A stretch of 64,000 nucleotides of DNA from contig ABCO01000003.1 of the NCBI GenBank assembly GCA_000170815.1, positions 124,001 to 188,000 of the forward strand, written 5' to 3'. Source of the DNA: an unidentified eubacterium SCB49. Lineage in GTDB: Bacteria > Bacteroidota > Bacteroidia > Flavobacteriales > Flavobacteriaceae. Position numbers and translations under genes: made by a program. Below, piece by piece: positions 10,701 to 18,675 of this stretch; position 1 is the first letter of the stretch; every line of letters starts with the position of its first letter. The notes under the pieces were generated by a model. The model was not told the DNA's origin. It did no database searches and was given only the letters and a program-made list of their open reading frames with translations.

Positions 10701-11434
10701 CCATCATTAGAGAAAAAGGTAGTAATAGTGAACGCGAGATGGCAAATGCAATGTATTTAGCAGGTTTTGATGTTAAAGATGTGCATATGACAGATTTAAT
10801 AAGCGGTCGTGAAACTCTTGAAGACATTAAGTTTATTGCTGCTGTGGGAGGATTCTCAAACAGTGATGTATTAGGCTCTGCTAAAGGTTGGGCTGGTGCA
10901 TTTTTATATAATGAAAAAGCAAACAAAGCACTTAAAGACTTCTTTGCAAAAGATGACACCTTATCATTAGGTGTTTGTAATGGTTGCCAACTTTTTGTTG
11001 AATTAGGACTATTAACACCAGAAGACACAGAGAAACCAAAAATGCTACATAATGATAGTGGCAAATTTGAATGCTCATTTACTTCTGTGAAAATTCAGGA
11101 AAATAATTCTGTAATGTTATCTAGTCTTGCTGGTAGCACACTTGGAATTTGGGCAGCACACGGTGAGGGTAAATTCTCATTTCCGAAAGAAGAAAATCAC
11201 TATAATATTGTAGGAAAATATGGTTATGACGCTTTTCCTTCAAACCCTAACGGAAGTGATTTTAACACTGCAATGATGACTGATAAAACTGGACGTCACC
11301 TAGTAATGATGCCACACTTAGAGCGATCAACTTTCCCTTGGAACTGGGGTCATTACCCAAGTGATAGTAATGATGTCGTTACGCCTTGGTTAGAAGGTTT
11401 TGTTAACGCTAGAAAATGGTTAGAAACTAAATAA
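7778..11434 (+). CDS. purL: Phosphoribosylformylglycinamidine synthase, single-chain form
   Basis: 1218 residues from the chosen start. It converts FGAR to FGAM using glutamine and ATP in purine synthesis. The order is PurS-like N-terminus, linker (SQANSEHCRHK), two AIR-synthase ATPase halves (AETHNFPTTVEPFNGAATG, VSIHDHGAGGHL, VPTGKDSLSMKQ), and a C-terminal class I glutaminase with nucleophile Cys in GVCNGCQLF and His/Glu in the last ~60 residues. The frame is open upstream to 7664, but flavobacterial PurL begins MIHFFGN, and a -7 element lies between the two ATGs. It is followed by a terminator. Confidence 0.95.
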   Translation: MIHFFGNAKNKVFAVQTQGEINAIDSKKLTWLFGDVPQIDQSVLADFFIGPRAAMITPWSTNAVEITQNMGIEGIIRIEEFHNASETPDNYDPMLSQKYKELGQEMFTINIEPEPILDIEDISAFNKAEGLALNDEEVVYLENLSKKLERPLTDSEVFAFSQANSEHCRHKIFNGTFIIDGEEMPSSLFKLIKKTSSENPNDIVSAYKDNVAFVKGPKATQFAPASPDKPDYYKNTEFDSVISLKAETHNFPTTVEPFNGAATGSGGEIRDRLAGGKGSLPLAGTAVYMTSYSRLNDEKPWEKTMKPRDWLYQTPLDILIKASNGASDFGNKFGQPLITGSVLTFEHQDDARKLGFDKVIMMAGGIGYGKADQALKDTPKTGDKVVILGGENYRIGMGGAAVSSADTGEFSSGIELNAIQRSNPEMQKRAANAVRGMVESDINPIVSIHDHGAGGHLNCLSELVEDTGGMIDLDKLPVGDPTLSAKEIIGNESQERMGLVIGEDDVDTLKRVADRERSPMYEVGEVTGDHRFTFKSKTTGATPMDYALEDFFGSSPKTIMNDKTVTRDYTDASYDVSEIKNYVSQVLQLEAVACKDWLTNKVDRCVTGKVAKQQCAGPLQLPLNNCGVMALDYNGINGVATSIGHSPISGLIDPVAGARNSITESLTNIIWAPLENGLKSISLSANWMWPCNNEGEDARLYQAVKAVSEFSIDLGVNVPTGKDSLSMKQKYKNEEVISPGTVIISAGAHCSNIKQVVEPVAQLGKGNLYYINISQDDFKLGGSSFGQILSAIGNQAPTVKSAAYVKTVFNTIQALIKDNQIVAGHDVASGGLITTLLELFFGNTNTGAKLDLTGLGDDLVKILFAENCGIVIQAADNTIFEKALNANDISFHNLGEVTESNALEITLGSQDVQFDIAEMRDTWYETSYLLDTKQSGNQAKARFENYKNQPLNFTFPKQFTGKLPEAPKGERIKAAIIREKGSNSEREMANAMYLAGFDVKDVHMTDLISGRETLEDIKFIAAVGGFSNSDVLGSAKGWAGAFLYNEKANKALKDFFAKDDTLSLGVCNGCQLFVELGLLTPEDTEKPKMLHNDSGKFECSFTSVKIQENNSVMLSSLAGSTLGIWAAHGEGKFSFPKEENHYNIVGKYGYDAFPSNPNGSDFNTAMMTDKTGRHLVMMPHLERSTFPWNWGHYPSDSNDVVTPWLEGFVNARKWLETK

Positions 11435-11457
11435 GTTTCTCACAATTAACACATATT

Positions 11458-11510
11458 AAGTCCATAAAAGTGTAAGTATCTACTACTTTTATGGACTTTA
11501 CTTTTTTAAT
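11458..11510 (+). terminator. Terminator of purL
   Basis: A 14-bp perfect inverted repeat (11458-11471 and 11485-11498) with a 13-nt loop that can pair further, followed by a T-rich tract. Confidence 0.8.
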
Positions 11511-11535
11511 CAATTTTTAAATACGAGTATATTTT

Positions 11536-13935
11536 ATGAAAAAAGCATTCTTATTTATTTGCACTGTATTGCTATCCACTTCCCTATTTGCTCAGGAGGT
11601 TCAAGAGCAATATCAACGTGCTAAAATATTTTACTCACAAGCGAGCGAATTACAAGCTTTAGAAGAAATGGGAATTCCTGTTGAACATGGTGTACAAAAA
11701 GCTAATGTTTTTATTATTTCAGATTTTTCGGTTTCAGAACTCGCAAAGGCTAGACAAGCAGGATACCAAGTAGAAATTTTAATAGAAGATAGTAAAGCGC
11801 ATTTTATTTCAGAAAACAAAAAAAATACTCCTGCGAGAAATCTAAGTTGTGTTGTAAATGATCAATATGATGTACCTACAAACTTTAACTTAGGAACTAT
11901 GGGAGGGTATTTAACCTATCAAGAGATACTTGATGAGCTAGATGCAATGAAGGCGGCTTACCCAAATCTTATTACTACAAAAGCTAATATTGGTAACTTT
12001 CTAACCGAAGGTCAACCAGATAACAGCGTTACTCCTTCTATTGGTGGTAATGGAATTAAATGGGTGAAAATAAGTGATAACCCTGATGTAGACGAAACTG
12101 AAGAAGAAATCTTTTATTCTGCTATTCATCACGCTAGAGAACCTATGTCTGTAATGCAGCTCATATATTATATGTGGTATTTATTAGAAAATTATGAAAC
12201 CGATACAGAAGTACAAAACATTGTAGATAATACAGAGCTATACTTTGTCCCTATAGTTAATCCTGATGGATATTTATACAATGAAAAAACAGACCCAAAC
12301 GGTGGTGGTTTTTGGAGAAAAAACAGAAAGAATAATGGTGGAGGTTCTTTTGGAGTAGATAACAATCGTAATTATGATTATTTTATAGACGGTGATGCAA
12401 ATAACGGAGCCTGGGGCGGCGAAGGTGCTTCTACAAATCCTAATAATGAAACTTACAGAGGCTCAGATGCTTTTAGTGAAGTTGAAAATCAAGCCATAAA
12501 GTGGTTTTGTGAACAACATGATTTTGTAATGGCATTTAATAATCATTCGTATGGTAACTTATTATTATATCCTTTTGGTTATGAAGAAAATGAATTAACA
12601 GAAGACAATGATCTATTTGTTGCTATTGGTGATGAATTGGTGTCAAAAAACGGGTTTAATAATATGATTTCTTCAGGCTTATACCCTGCTTCTGGCGATA
12701 GTGATGATTTTATGTATGGTACCGTAGGAACACACGATAAGATATATGCTTATACACCAGAAATTGGACCTGACTTTTGGCCTAATAGTAGTCAAATTAT
12801 ACCTATTTCTCAAAGTATGATGTATTTTAACCTTACTTCATCTAAAATGGTTAATAATTTTGCCAACCTTACAGATAACAGTCCTCAATTTATAGGAAAT
12901 GAAGGGGTTAATGATGCTGCTTTTACAATTAGACGTTTAGGAGTAACAGGTGATGGTTCTTTTACAGTTACTCTTGAACCGGTAAGTACAAACATTACTG
13001 CCCAAGGTAATGCCGTTAATTTTACAACACTTGATTTATTAGAAAGTCAAGATGGAAACATACAATACACACTTGCAGCAGGTACCGTAGCTGGAGAACA
13101 AGTAGTATTTGATTTAGTAGTAAATAATGGTTCGTATGACACAAAAACTAGAGTGACTAAATATTTTGGTGAATTAAACACCATTTTTAGTGATCAAGGA
13201 GATAGTGCGACAGATAACTTTGACAATGAAGGTTGGGCTACAACAACGCAAACATTTGTTTCTCCATCAACATCTATAACAGATTCGCCTAATACTGAGT
13301 ATCAAAACGGAGCTAATGAAATAATTACATTAAATGAGCCTATAGATTTAACAGATGCAACCGGAGCTAATGTGACTTTTTATGCCAAATGGGAAATTGA
13401 AACTGGTTGGGATTATGTTCAGTTTGAAATATCTATTGACAACGGAAATTCGTGGATACCACAATGTGGTAATTATACAACCACAGGAAATGACAATGGA
13501 TTTCAGCCTTCTGGAGAACCATTATATGATGGTACACAAAATGATTGGGTATTAGAAGAAATAAGCCTAAGTGACTACATTGGAGAGACCATCCTTGCTA
13601 GATTTCAGTTGGAAAGTGATAATGCACAACGTGCAGATGGATTTTATTTTGACGATTTAACTTTTAACGTGTTAGGATCTGATGTATTAGAAGTAAATGA
13701 AATTGAAAATACTTTTGGAATCTACCCTAACCCAGTAAAAGATCAATTAAACATCACAACGGCAATGAATAATTATGATATTGCTGTTTATACCGTTCAA
13801 GGTCAGCTTATTTCGGAAATAAAAAATCAAAATGGCTCTCAAAAAATAGACTACAGTCATTTTTCTAACGGAATCTATGTGATGACATTACAAAGTGAAG
13901 GTTCTTCAACATCATTCAAGATTATTAAAAATTAA
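11536..13935 (+). CDS. Secreted zinc carboxypeptidase (M14) with T9SS sorting domain
   Basis: 799 residues. Signal peptide MKKAFLFICTVLLSTSLFAQ. The M14 domain spans about 120-450: zinc ligands His199 and Glu202 in HHARE and His337 in FNNHSYGN, substrate residues in NNRNYDYF, and catalytic Glu409 in YTPEIGPDFW. Next come a beta domain, a MAM/jelly-roll-like region at about 550-710 (FYAKWEIETGWDYVQFE), and a C-terminal type A sorting domain with FGIYPNPVKDQLNI. It probably trims C-terminal residues from extracellular peptides after T9SS export. It is a single gene between two terminators. Confidence 0.93.
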   Translation: MKKAFLFICTVLLSTSLFAQEVQEQYQRAKIFYSQASELQALEEMGIPVEHGVQKANVFIISDFSVSELAKARQAGYQVEILIEDSKAHFISENKKNTPARNLSCVVNDQYDVPTNFNLGTMGGYLTYQEILDELDAMKAAYPNLITTKANIGNFLTEGQPDNSVTPSIGGNGIKWVKISDNPDVDETEEEIFYSAIHHAREPMSVMQLIYYMWYLLENYETDTEVQNIVDNTELYFVPIVNPDGYLYNEKTDPNGGGFWRKNRKNNGGGSFGVDNNRNYDYFIDGDANNGAWGGEGASTNPNNETYRGSDAFSEVENQAIKWFCEQHDFVMAFNNHSYGNLLLYPFGYEENELTEDNDLFVAIGDELVSKNGFNNMISSGLYPASGDSDDFMYGTVGTHDKIYAYTPEIGPDFWPNSSQIIPISQSMMYFNLTSSKMVNNFANLTDNSPQFIGNEGVNDAAFTIRRLGVTGDGSFTVTLEPVSTNITAQGNAVNFTTLDLLESQDGNIQYTLAAGTVAGEQVVFDLVVNNGSYDTKTRVTKYFGELNTIFSDQGDSATDNFDNEGWATTTQTFVSPSTSITDSPNTEYQNGANEIITLNEPIDLTDATGANVTFYAKWEIETGWDYVQFEISIDNGNSWIPQCGNYTTTGNDNGFQPSGEPLYDGTQNDWVLEEISLSDYIGETILARFQLESDNAQRADGFYFDDLTFNVLGSDVLEVNEIENTFGIYPNPVKDQLNITTAMNNYDIAVYTVQGQLISEIKNQNGSQKIDYSHFSNGIYVMTLQSEGSSTSFKIIKN

Positions 13936-13958
13936 CGATTAAATTTTCTTATTAACGT

Positions 13959-13990
13959 AATGCCGAACATTTTGTTCGGCATTTTTTTTA
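13959..13990 (+). terminator. Terminator of the M14 carboxypeptidase gene
   Basis: Perfect 9-bp stem TGCCGAACA/TGTTCGGCA with a 3-nt loop, extended by flanking A-T pairs and followed by eight or more T residues. Confidence 0.92.
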
Positions 13991-14050
13991 ATTATTAGCA
14001 ATTATTAGTTGGAATTTTGCTATTTTTCTACTCAATAATTTCAAGTAAGT

Positions 14051-15829
14051 ATGATAGAAGTAAAAAGACTATTTGATTTCCCTTATTATCAACAAGAAAG
14101 GTTTTCAAAAGAAGATTCATTAGTAACAAAAGTAAATGGAGCGTGGGTAAATACCTCGACTACAGAATATATAGACAAAGCAAATGCAATAAGTAGAGGA
14201 TTAATAAAAATGGGAGTGCAACCTAATGATAAGATTGCAATCATCTCTATGACCAATAGAACAGAATGGAACATATGTGATATTGGTATTTTACAAACAG
14301 GCGCGCAAGATGTACCTATTTATCCAACTATAAGTAGTGACGATTATGAATATGTTTTAAATCACTCTGAGTCTAGTTATGTTTTTGTTTCTTGTAAAGA
14401 AGTAAAAGATAAATTAGATAAAGTAAAAGACAAAATACCTACACTAAAAGGAGTCTATTGTTTTAACACTATAGAAGGTGCTGTTAACTACCAAGAAGTC
14501 ATTGACTTAGGAAATGAGCACAAAGAACTACAAGAAGAGGTAGAAAAAAGAATGGCAGCTGTACACGAAGATGATCTTGCCACTTTAATATATACTTCTG
14601 GTACAACAGGAAGACCAAAAGGTGTAATGTTAAGTCATAAAAACATTGCCTCAAATGCAATGCATAGCGAAGGCAGACTCCCTATTGTATTAGGGAAATC
14701 TAAATCTTTAAGCTTTTTACCTGTATGCCATATCTATGAGCGTATGTTATTATATATGTATCAATACACTGGTACTAGTATATACTATGCTGAAAGTCTA
14801 GAAACCATTAGCGAAAACTTACAGGAGATTCAACCCGATGTAATGAGTGCCGTACCGCGCTTGCTCGAAAAGGTGTATGATAAAATTATTGCAAAAGGAA
14901 CAGCACTCACTGGTGCAAAGAAAAAATTATTTTTCTGGGCGGTAGATTTAGGGTTAGAATGGCAACCGTACGGTAAAAATGGTTGGTGGTATGAAACAAA
15001 ACTAAAAATAGCAAATAAATTAATTTTTAGTAAATGGCGAGAAGCGCTTGGAGGAAATCTTAAAGCAATTGCTTCAGGTTCTGCAGCGTTACAGCCTAGA
15101 CTTGCAAGAGTATTTAATGCAGCTGGATGCCCCGTTATGGAAGGTTATGGTTTAACTGAAACTTCACCCGTAATTTCTGTAAATGATATGAGAAACAACG
15201 GGTTTAGAATAGGAACCGTTGGTAAAGCCTTACCAGAAACAGAAGTGAAAATAGCTGAAGATGGAGAAATACTTATAAAAGGACCTCAAGTAATGTTAGG
15301 GTATTATAAAAACCCTGAACAAACAGAAGAAGTTCTTAAAAACGGATATTTTCATACAGGTGATATTGGTTTTGTGGATACAGATGGATTCTTAAAAATA
15401 ACAGATCGTAAAAAATCTATGTTTAAAACTAGTGGTGGTAAATACGTAGCACCACAACTATTAGAGAATGCGATGAAGCAATCTTTATTTATTGAGCAAA
15501 TACTTGTTGTGGGAGAAGGCGAAAAAATGCCCGCGGCGTTAATACAACCTAATTGGGAATATATTGAAGAATGGCAAAAAGCAAAAAACCTTGTGTTACC
15601 TACAGACCGTGTAAACGCTTGTAAGGATGAAATTTTACGACAGAGAATACAAAAAGAAATAGATTTTTATAACGAAAAATTTGGAAATTGGGAGAAGATT
15701 AAAACCTTTTCGCTTACACCAGATGTATGGAGCATTGATGAAGGGCACCTTACTCCTACTATGAAACCAAAACGTAAAGTTATTAAACAAATGTATAAAG
15801 AGCTTTACGAAGGATTATATGGAAGATAA
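14051..15829 (+). CDS. Long-chain acyl-CoA synthetase, AMP-forming
   Basis: 592 residues of the ANL superfamily. The P-loop is YTSGTTGRPKGVMLSHKN, A5 is YGLTETSP, A7 is FHTGDIGFVDTDGFLKITDRKK, and the C-terminal catalytic Lys is in the TPTMKPKRK region. It activates fatty acids to acyl-CoA through an acyl-adenylate. The length and the FLPVCHIYER motif fit the bacterial long-chain (FadD15-like) group. It is monocistronic with a terminator after it. A second, diverged family member lies at 20553-22352 on the other strand. Chain-length preference cannot be read from sequence. Confidence 0.92.
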   Translation: MIEVKRLFDFPYYQQERFSKEDSLVTKVNGAWVNTSTTEYIDKANAISRGLIKMGVQPNDKIAIISMTNRTEWNICDIGILQTGAQDVPIYPTISSDDYEYVLNHSESSYVFVSCKEVKDKLDKVKDKIPTLKGVYCFNTIEGAVNYQEVIDLGNEHKELQEEVEKRMAAVHEDDLATLIYTSGTTGRPKGVMLSHKNIASNAMHSEGRLPIVLGKSKSLSFLPVCHIYERMLLYMYQYTGTSIYYAESLETISENLQEIQPDVMSAVPRLLEKVYDKIIAKGTALTGAKKKLFFWAVDLGLEWQPYGKNGWWYETKLKIANKLIFSKWREALGGNLKAIASGSAALQPRLARVFNAAGCPVMEGYGLTETSPVISVNDMRNNGFRIGTVGKALPETEVKIAEDGEILIKGPQVMLGYYKNPEQTEEVLKNGYFHTGDIGFVDTDGFLKITDRKKSMFKTSGGKYVAPQLLENAMKQSLFIEQILVVGEGEKMPAALIQPNWEYIEEWQKAKNLVLPTDRVNACKDEILRQRIQKEIDFYNEKFGNWEKIKTFSLTPDVWSIDEGHLTPTMKPKRKVIKQMYKELYEGLYGR

Positions 15830-15855
15830 ATCGCTTCTGAAATATTAAAATTTGT

Positions 15856-15896
15856 AAAAAAGTGAAATCAAAACTTAAATTGATTTCACTTTTTTA
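15856..15896 (+). terminator. Terminator after acyl-CoA synthetase
   Basis: Perfect inverted repeat of about 14 bp (AAAAAGTGAAATCA and its complement) around a 10-nt loop, with flanking A and T runs. Confidence 0.88.
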
Positions 15897-15974
15897 TTTT
15901 TATAGATACGCTTTTCACCTATTAATTCTAATCAAATTTTAACTTGATTATAAAATTCATTACAGGCAAAAATT

Positions 15975-15982
15975 TATCTTTG
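15975..15982 (+). promoter_or_regulatory. -7 element of the OmpR-type two-component operon
   Basis: TATCTTTG is a perfect TAnnTTTG match. The predicted transcript starts near 15986, about 30 nt before the proposed ATA start at 16015. This agrees with translation starting there and not at the downstream TTG at 16132. No clear -33 element was seen. Confidence 0.5.
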
Positions 15983-16014
15983 CTTAGGTTTAAACATTTA
16001 ATACTTACACTATC

Positions 16015-16698
16015 ATAAAGCAAATTTTAGTTATAGAAGATGAGCCCAATGTCGCGGCATTTATAAGCCAAGGATTACAAGAATCTGGATACAAGGTTTT
16101 TGTTGCCTATGATGGGATTAATGGTTTAGAATTGCTCAAACAAAAAGAGATAGACTTAGTTGTTCTAGACGTTATTTTACCGGGTATTGATGGTCTTGAA
16201 GTAGCAAAAAAAATACGCCAACTTGGTTTTGATAGTCTTCCTATTATTATGCTTACCGCGCTTGGTACTACAGAAAACATTGTAAAAGGACTAGACTCTG
16301 GAGCAGATGATTATTTAATTAAACCATTTAAATTCAAAGAGCTTTTAGCAAGAATACGAGCAAGAACTAGAACTGTAGGAATTACAGGAAACAGTAATCA
16401 ACTATTACAAATAGAAGACCTGACGCTAGACATGGACGCTAAAATTGTTACGAGAGGTGGTCAAGAAATAAAACTGACCTCTACAGAGTTTAGATTACTA
16501 GAGTATTTAATGAAAAATAGTAATCGGGTTTTAAGCCGAGTAGATATATTAGAGAGTGTTTGGGATATTAATTTTAATATGGGTACTAATGTTGTAGACG
16601 TTTATGTAAATTATCTTAGAAATAAAATTGATAAAAAATTTGAAATTAAACTCATTCATACTGTAATTGGAATGGGATATATATTAAAAGTACAATAA
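16015..16698 (+). CDS. OmpR/PhoB-family response regulator (non-canonical ATA start)
   Basis: 227 residues from the proposed start. The receiver domain has acidic pocket Glu8/Asp9, phospho-acceptor Asp52 in LVVLDVILPG, Thr81 and Lys103. A winged-helix DNA-binding domain follows at about 130-225 (TSTEFRLLEYLMKN, VVDVYVNYLRNKID). Between the in-frame stop at 15991 and a TTG at 16132 there is no ATG, GTG or TTG. Starting at that TTG would remove the acidic pocket. The family start M-K-x-I-L aligns with codon ATA at 16015. It lies 7 bp before its kinase. An ATA start, a sequence error and a recent start-codon loss are the options. Confidence 0.85.
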   Translation: MKQILVIEDEPNVAAFISQGLQESGYKVFVAYDGINGLELLKQKEIDLVVLDVILPGIDGLEVAKKIRQLGFDSLPIIMLTALGTTENIVKGLDSGADDYLIKPFKFKELLARIRARTRTVGITGNSNQLLQIEDLTLDMDAKIVTRGGQEIKLTSTEFRLLEYLMKNSNRVLSRVDILESVWDINFNMGTNVVDVYVNYLRNKIDKKFEIKLIHTVIGMGYILKVQ

Positions 16699-16705
16699 CA
16701 TACCT

Positions 16706-18079
16706 ATGCAATTAAGAACAAAAATAACATCCATCTTCACTGTTCTTACCAGCTTGTTTTTAACAGGTATCTTTATACTTATCTACTATAACTCTAAACA
16801 ATATACTGAAAGTGAATTTTATCTTCGTTTAAGTCAAAGAGCTACCATAGCTGCTCAAGCCTATTTAGAAGGAGATGAAATGAATGTCGATATATATGAT
16901 GACATTAGATTATTACACTTACACACACTACCTAATGAAAAAGAAGTTATTTACAGTGTTAATGCAGAAACTAAAACTCCTTTAGAAAAATTTGACACTT
17001 CTTTACCTGAAAGTTTCTACACTGCTATTTTTAATGATAATTATGCAGAATTAAAGCAGGGAGATTATTATTTCACGGGATTATTGTATCAAGATAACGA
17101 AGGTGATTTTATTGTTGTTCTCTCTGCCACTGACCTTTATGGTTTTGGAAAACTTGACAATTTACGCAACACACTAATTACTGCCTTTTTTATAAGTATC
17201 ATTTTTATATTATTATTAGGAGGTTATTATGCCCGTCAATCTTTAAGCCCTATTTCAAAAATTATTAAAGAGGTAAACTCTATTCGTGCAGAAAATTTAT
17301 CACTTCGGTTAAACACCACGAATGGTAAAGATGAACTAGCACAATTGGCTATCACATTTAACAATATGCTAGATAGGTTACAACTTTCCTTTGATTTACA
17401 AAACAACTTTATTAATAACGCTTCTCACGAACTTAGAAACCCATTAACGGCTATTTTAGGACAAACTGAGATTGCACTTAATAAAGAACGTAGTAATGAA
17501 CAATACCTCGCGATTCTTAAAAATATAGATCTTGAAGCTTCCCGACTTGATTTTTTAGTAAATGGTTTACTTAAACTTGCCAAAACAGATTTTGATTCAA
17601 AAGGATTACTAATTGAACCTATTCGTATAGATGAAATGATTTTAAGCATCAAAAACAATCTTGATGTTGCAATTCCTGATAATAACATCGTACTTGACTT
17701 TGAAGCTTTGCCAGAAAACCCAGATGCCATCACGCATATGGGGAGTGAATCTCTTTTAAAAGTAGCATTAGGAAACATTATTGAAAATGCTTGTAAATTT
17801 TCAAACAACAAAAAAGTATCGGTAAAAATAATACCTGATGATGACTTTATCTTAGTCACTATTAAAGATTTAGGTGTGGGTATTCCACAAGATGAGCTAA
17901 AAAGTATCTACGAACCATTTTTTAGAGCTTCAAATGTGAGAGATATTAAAGGATTTGGTTTTGGACTCCCACTCGCCTACCGTATTATTAAAATGCACAC
18001 CGGTAAAATACGTGTCGTTTCTCAAGTAGATAAGGGTACATTGGTTAAAATTAAACTTCCTAGTACTGCCATTTTATAA
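16706..18079 (+). CDS. Sensor histidine kinase (HAMP type)
   Basis: 457 residues. TM1 is at about 8-28 and TM2 at about 155-175, with an extracytoplasmic sensor segment between them. HAMP follows (SPISKIIKEVNSIRAENLSLRL), then the HisKA H-box with His241 in NNASHELRNPLTAILGQ. The HATPase has N-box NIIENACKFS, G1 DLGVGIP and G2 KGFGFGLPLAYRII. It phosphorylates the response regulator encoded 7 bp upstream. The architecture is like the RprX/CusS-type kinases of this phylum. The signal is unknown. The downstream UspA-like/SulP pair has its own promoter element. Confidence 0.93.
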   Translation: MQLRTKITSIFTVLTSLFLTGIFILIYYNSKQYTESEFYLRLSQRATIAAQAYLEGDEMNVDIYDDIRLLHLHTLPNEKEVIYSVNAETKTPLEKFDTSLPESFYTAIFNDNYAELKQGDYYFTGLLYQDNEGDFIVVLSATDLYGFGKLDNLRNTLITAFFISIIFILLLGGYYARQSLSPISKIIKEVNSIRAENLSLRLNTTNGKDELAQLAITFNNMLDRLQLSFDLQNNFINNASHELRNPLTAILGQTEIALNKERSNEQYLAILKNIDLEASRLDFLVNGLLKLAKTDFDSKGLLIEPIRIDEMILSIKNNLDVAIPDNNIVLDFEALPENPDAITHMGSESLLKVALGNIIENACKFSNNKKVSVKIIPDDDFILVTIKDLGVGIPQDELKSIYEPFFRASNVRDIKGFGFGLPLAYRIIKMHTGKIRVVSQVDKGTLVKIKLPSTAIL

Positions 18080-18145
18080 TTAGAAATAAGAAATCTTCTA
18101 ATCTCATTCTAATATAGCTCTTATTTTACTCTAACAAGTTGCAAC

Positions 18146-18153
18146 TAAGTTTG
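18146..18153 (+). promoter_or_regulatory. -7 element upstream of the UspA-like/SulP operon
   Basis: TAAGTTTG matches TAnnTTTG and lies 17 nt before the ATG at 18171. The -33 region has no clear TTTG, so activation by a regulator is possible. Confidence 0.45.
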
Positions 18154-18170
18154 TATAAAAGTTAGAAAAG

Positions 18171-18650
18171 ATGAGAAAAATATTAATTCCAACAGATTTT
18201 ACAGTAGAGTCTTTACAACTTGCTGAATATGCCGTTTTAAATTATCCTGACACTAAACTTGATATCACATTTGTTGCAGGTCATAAAATGCCTAGTTCTC
18301 GATGGGAGGTTACTCACTTTAATAAAAGAGAACAAATACAAAAATATCTTACTCCAGAATTTAAAGAAGCAAAACGCAGTATCATACTTCAACACGCAAA
18401 CACTATAGAAAATCTTACGATTGAATTATTTACAGGTACCAACTCTTTTGCTTTTCAGAATTTTTTAGAACAAATGAACGCTCAAGATGCAATTGTACCC
18501 GATGTTGAAACGCTAAACTGTTCCAATAAAAAATGGTTTAACACTACTAAATTTATCAAAAAAAATATCGAAAACGTAATTGAAGTGCCTGTAGAAAAAT
18601 CAGAACCGGTACAACAAAATAAGTTTTCATTTATCAGTCTATTCAATTAA
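18171..18650 (+). CDS. UspA-like stress protein, small
   Basis: 159 residues. It begins MRKILIPTDFTVESLQLAEYA, the usual first strand and helix of the universal stress protein fold (KILIPTDFS...A). The family ATP-binding glycine motif G-2x-G-9x-G-S/T is not evident in the C-terminal half, so this may be a non-nucleotide-binding member. The C-terminus is basic and short. It lies 25 bp upstream of the SulP transporter and is probably co-transcribed with it. Similar single-domain proteins accompany SulP genes in flavobacteria, but this is recollection and cannot be checked here. Confidence 0.7.
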   Translation: MRKILIPTDFTVESLQLAEYAVLNYPDTKLDITFVAGHKMPSSRWEVTHFNKREQIQKYLTPEFKEAKRSIILQHANTIENLTIELFTGTNSFAFQNFLEQMNAQDAIVPDVETLNCSNKKWFNTTKFIKKNIENVIEVPVEKSEPVQQNKFSFISLFN

Positions 18651-18675
18651 TAAAATAAATAATATAAAAAAAACT

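Noticed and set aside
16132..16698. Response regulator starting at the TTG at 16132.
   Set aside because: This would delete the acidic pocket and first two secondary-structure elements of the receiver, which are present and in frame immediately upstream.
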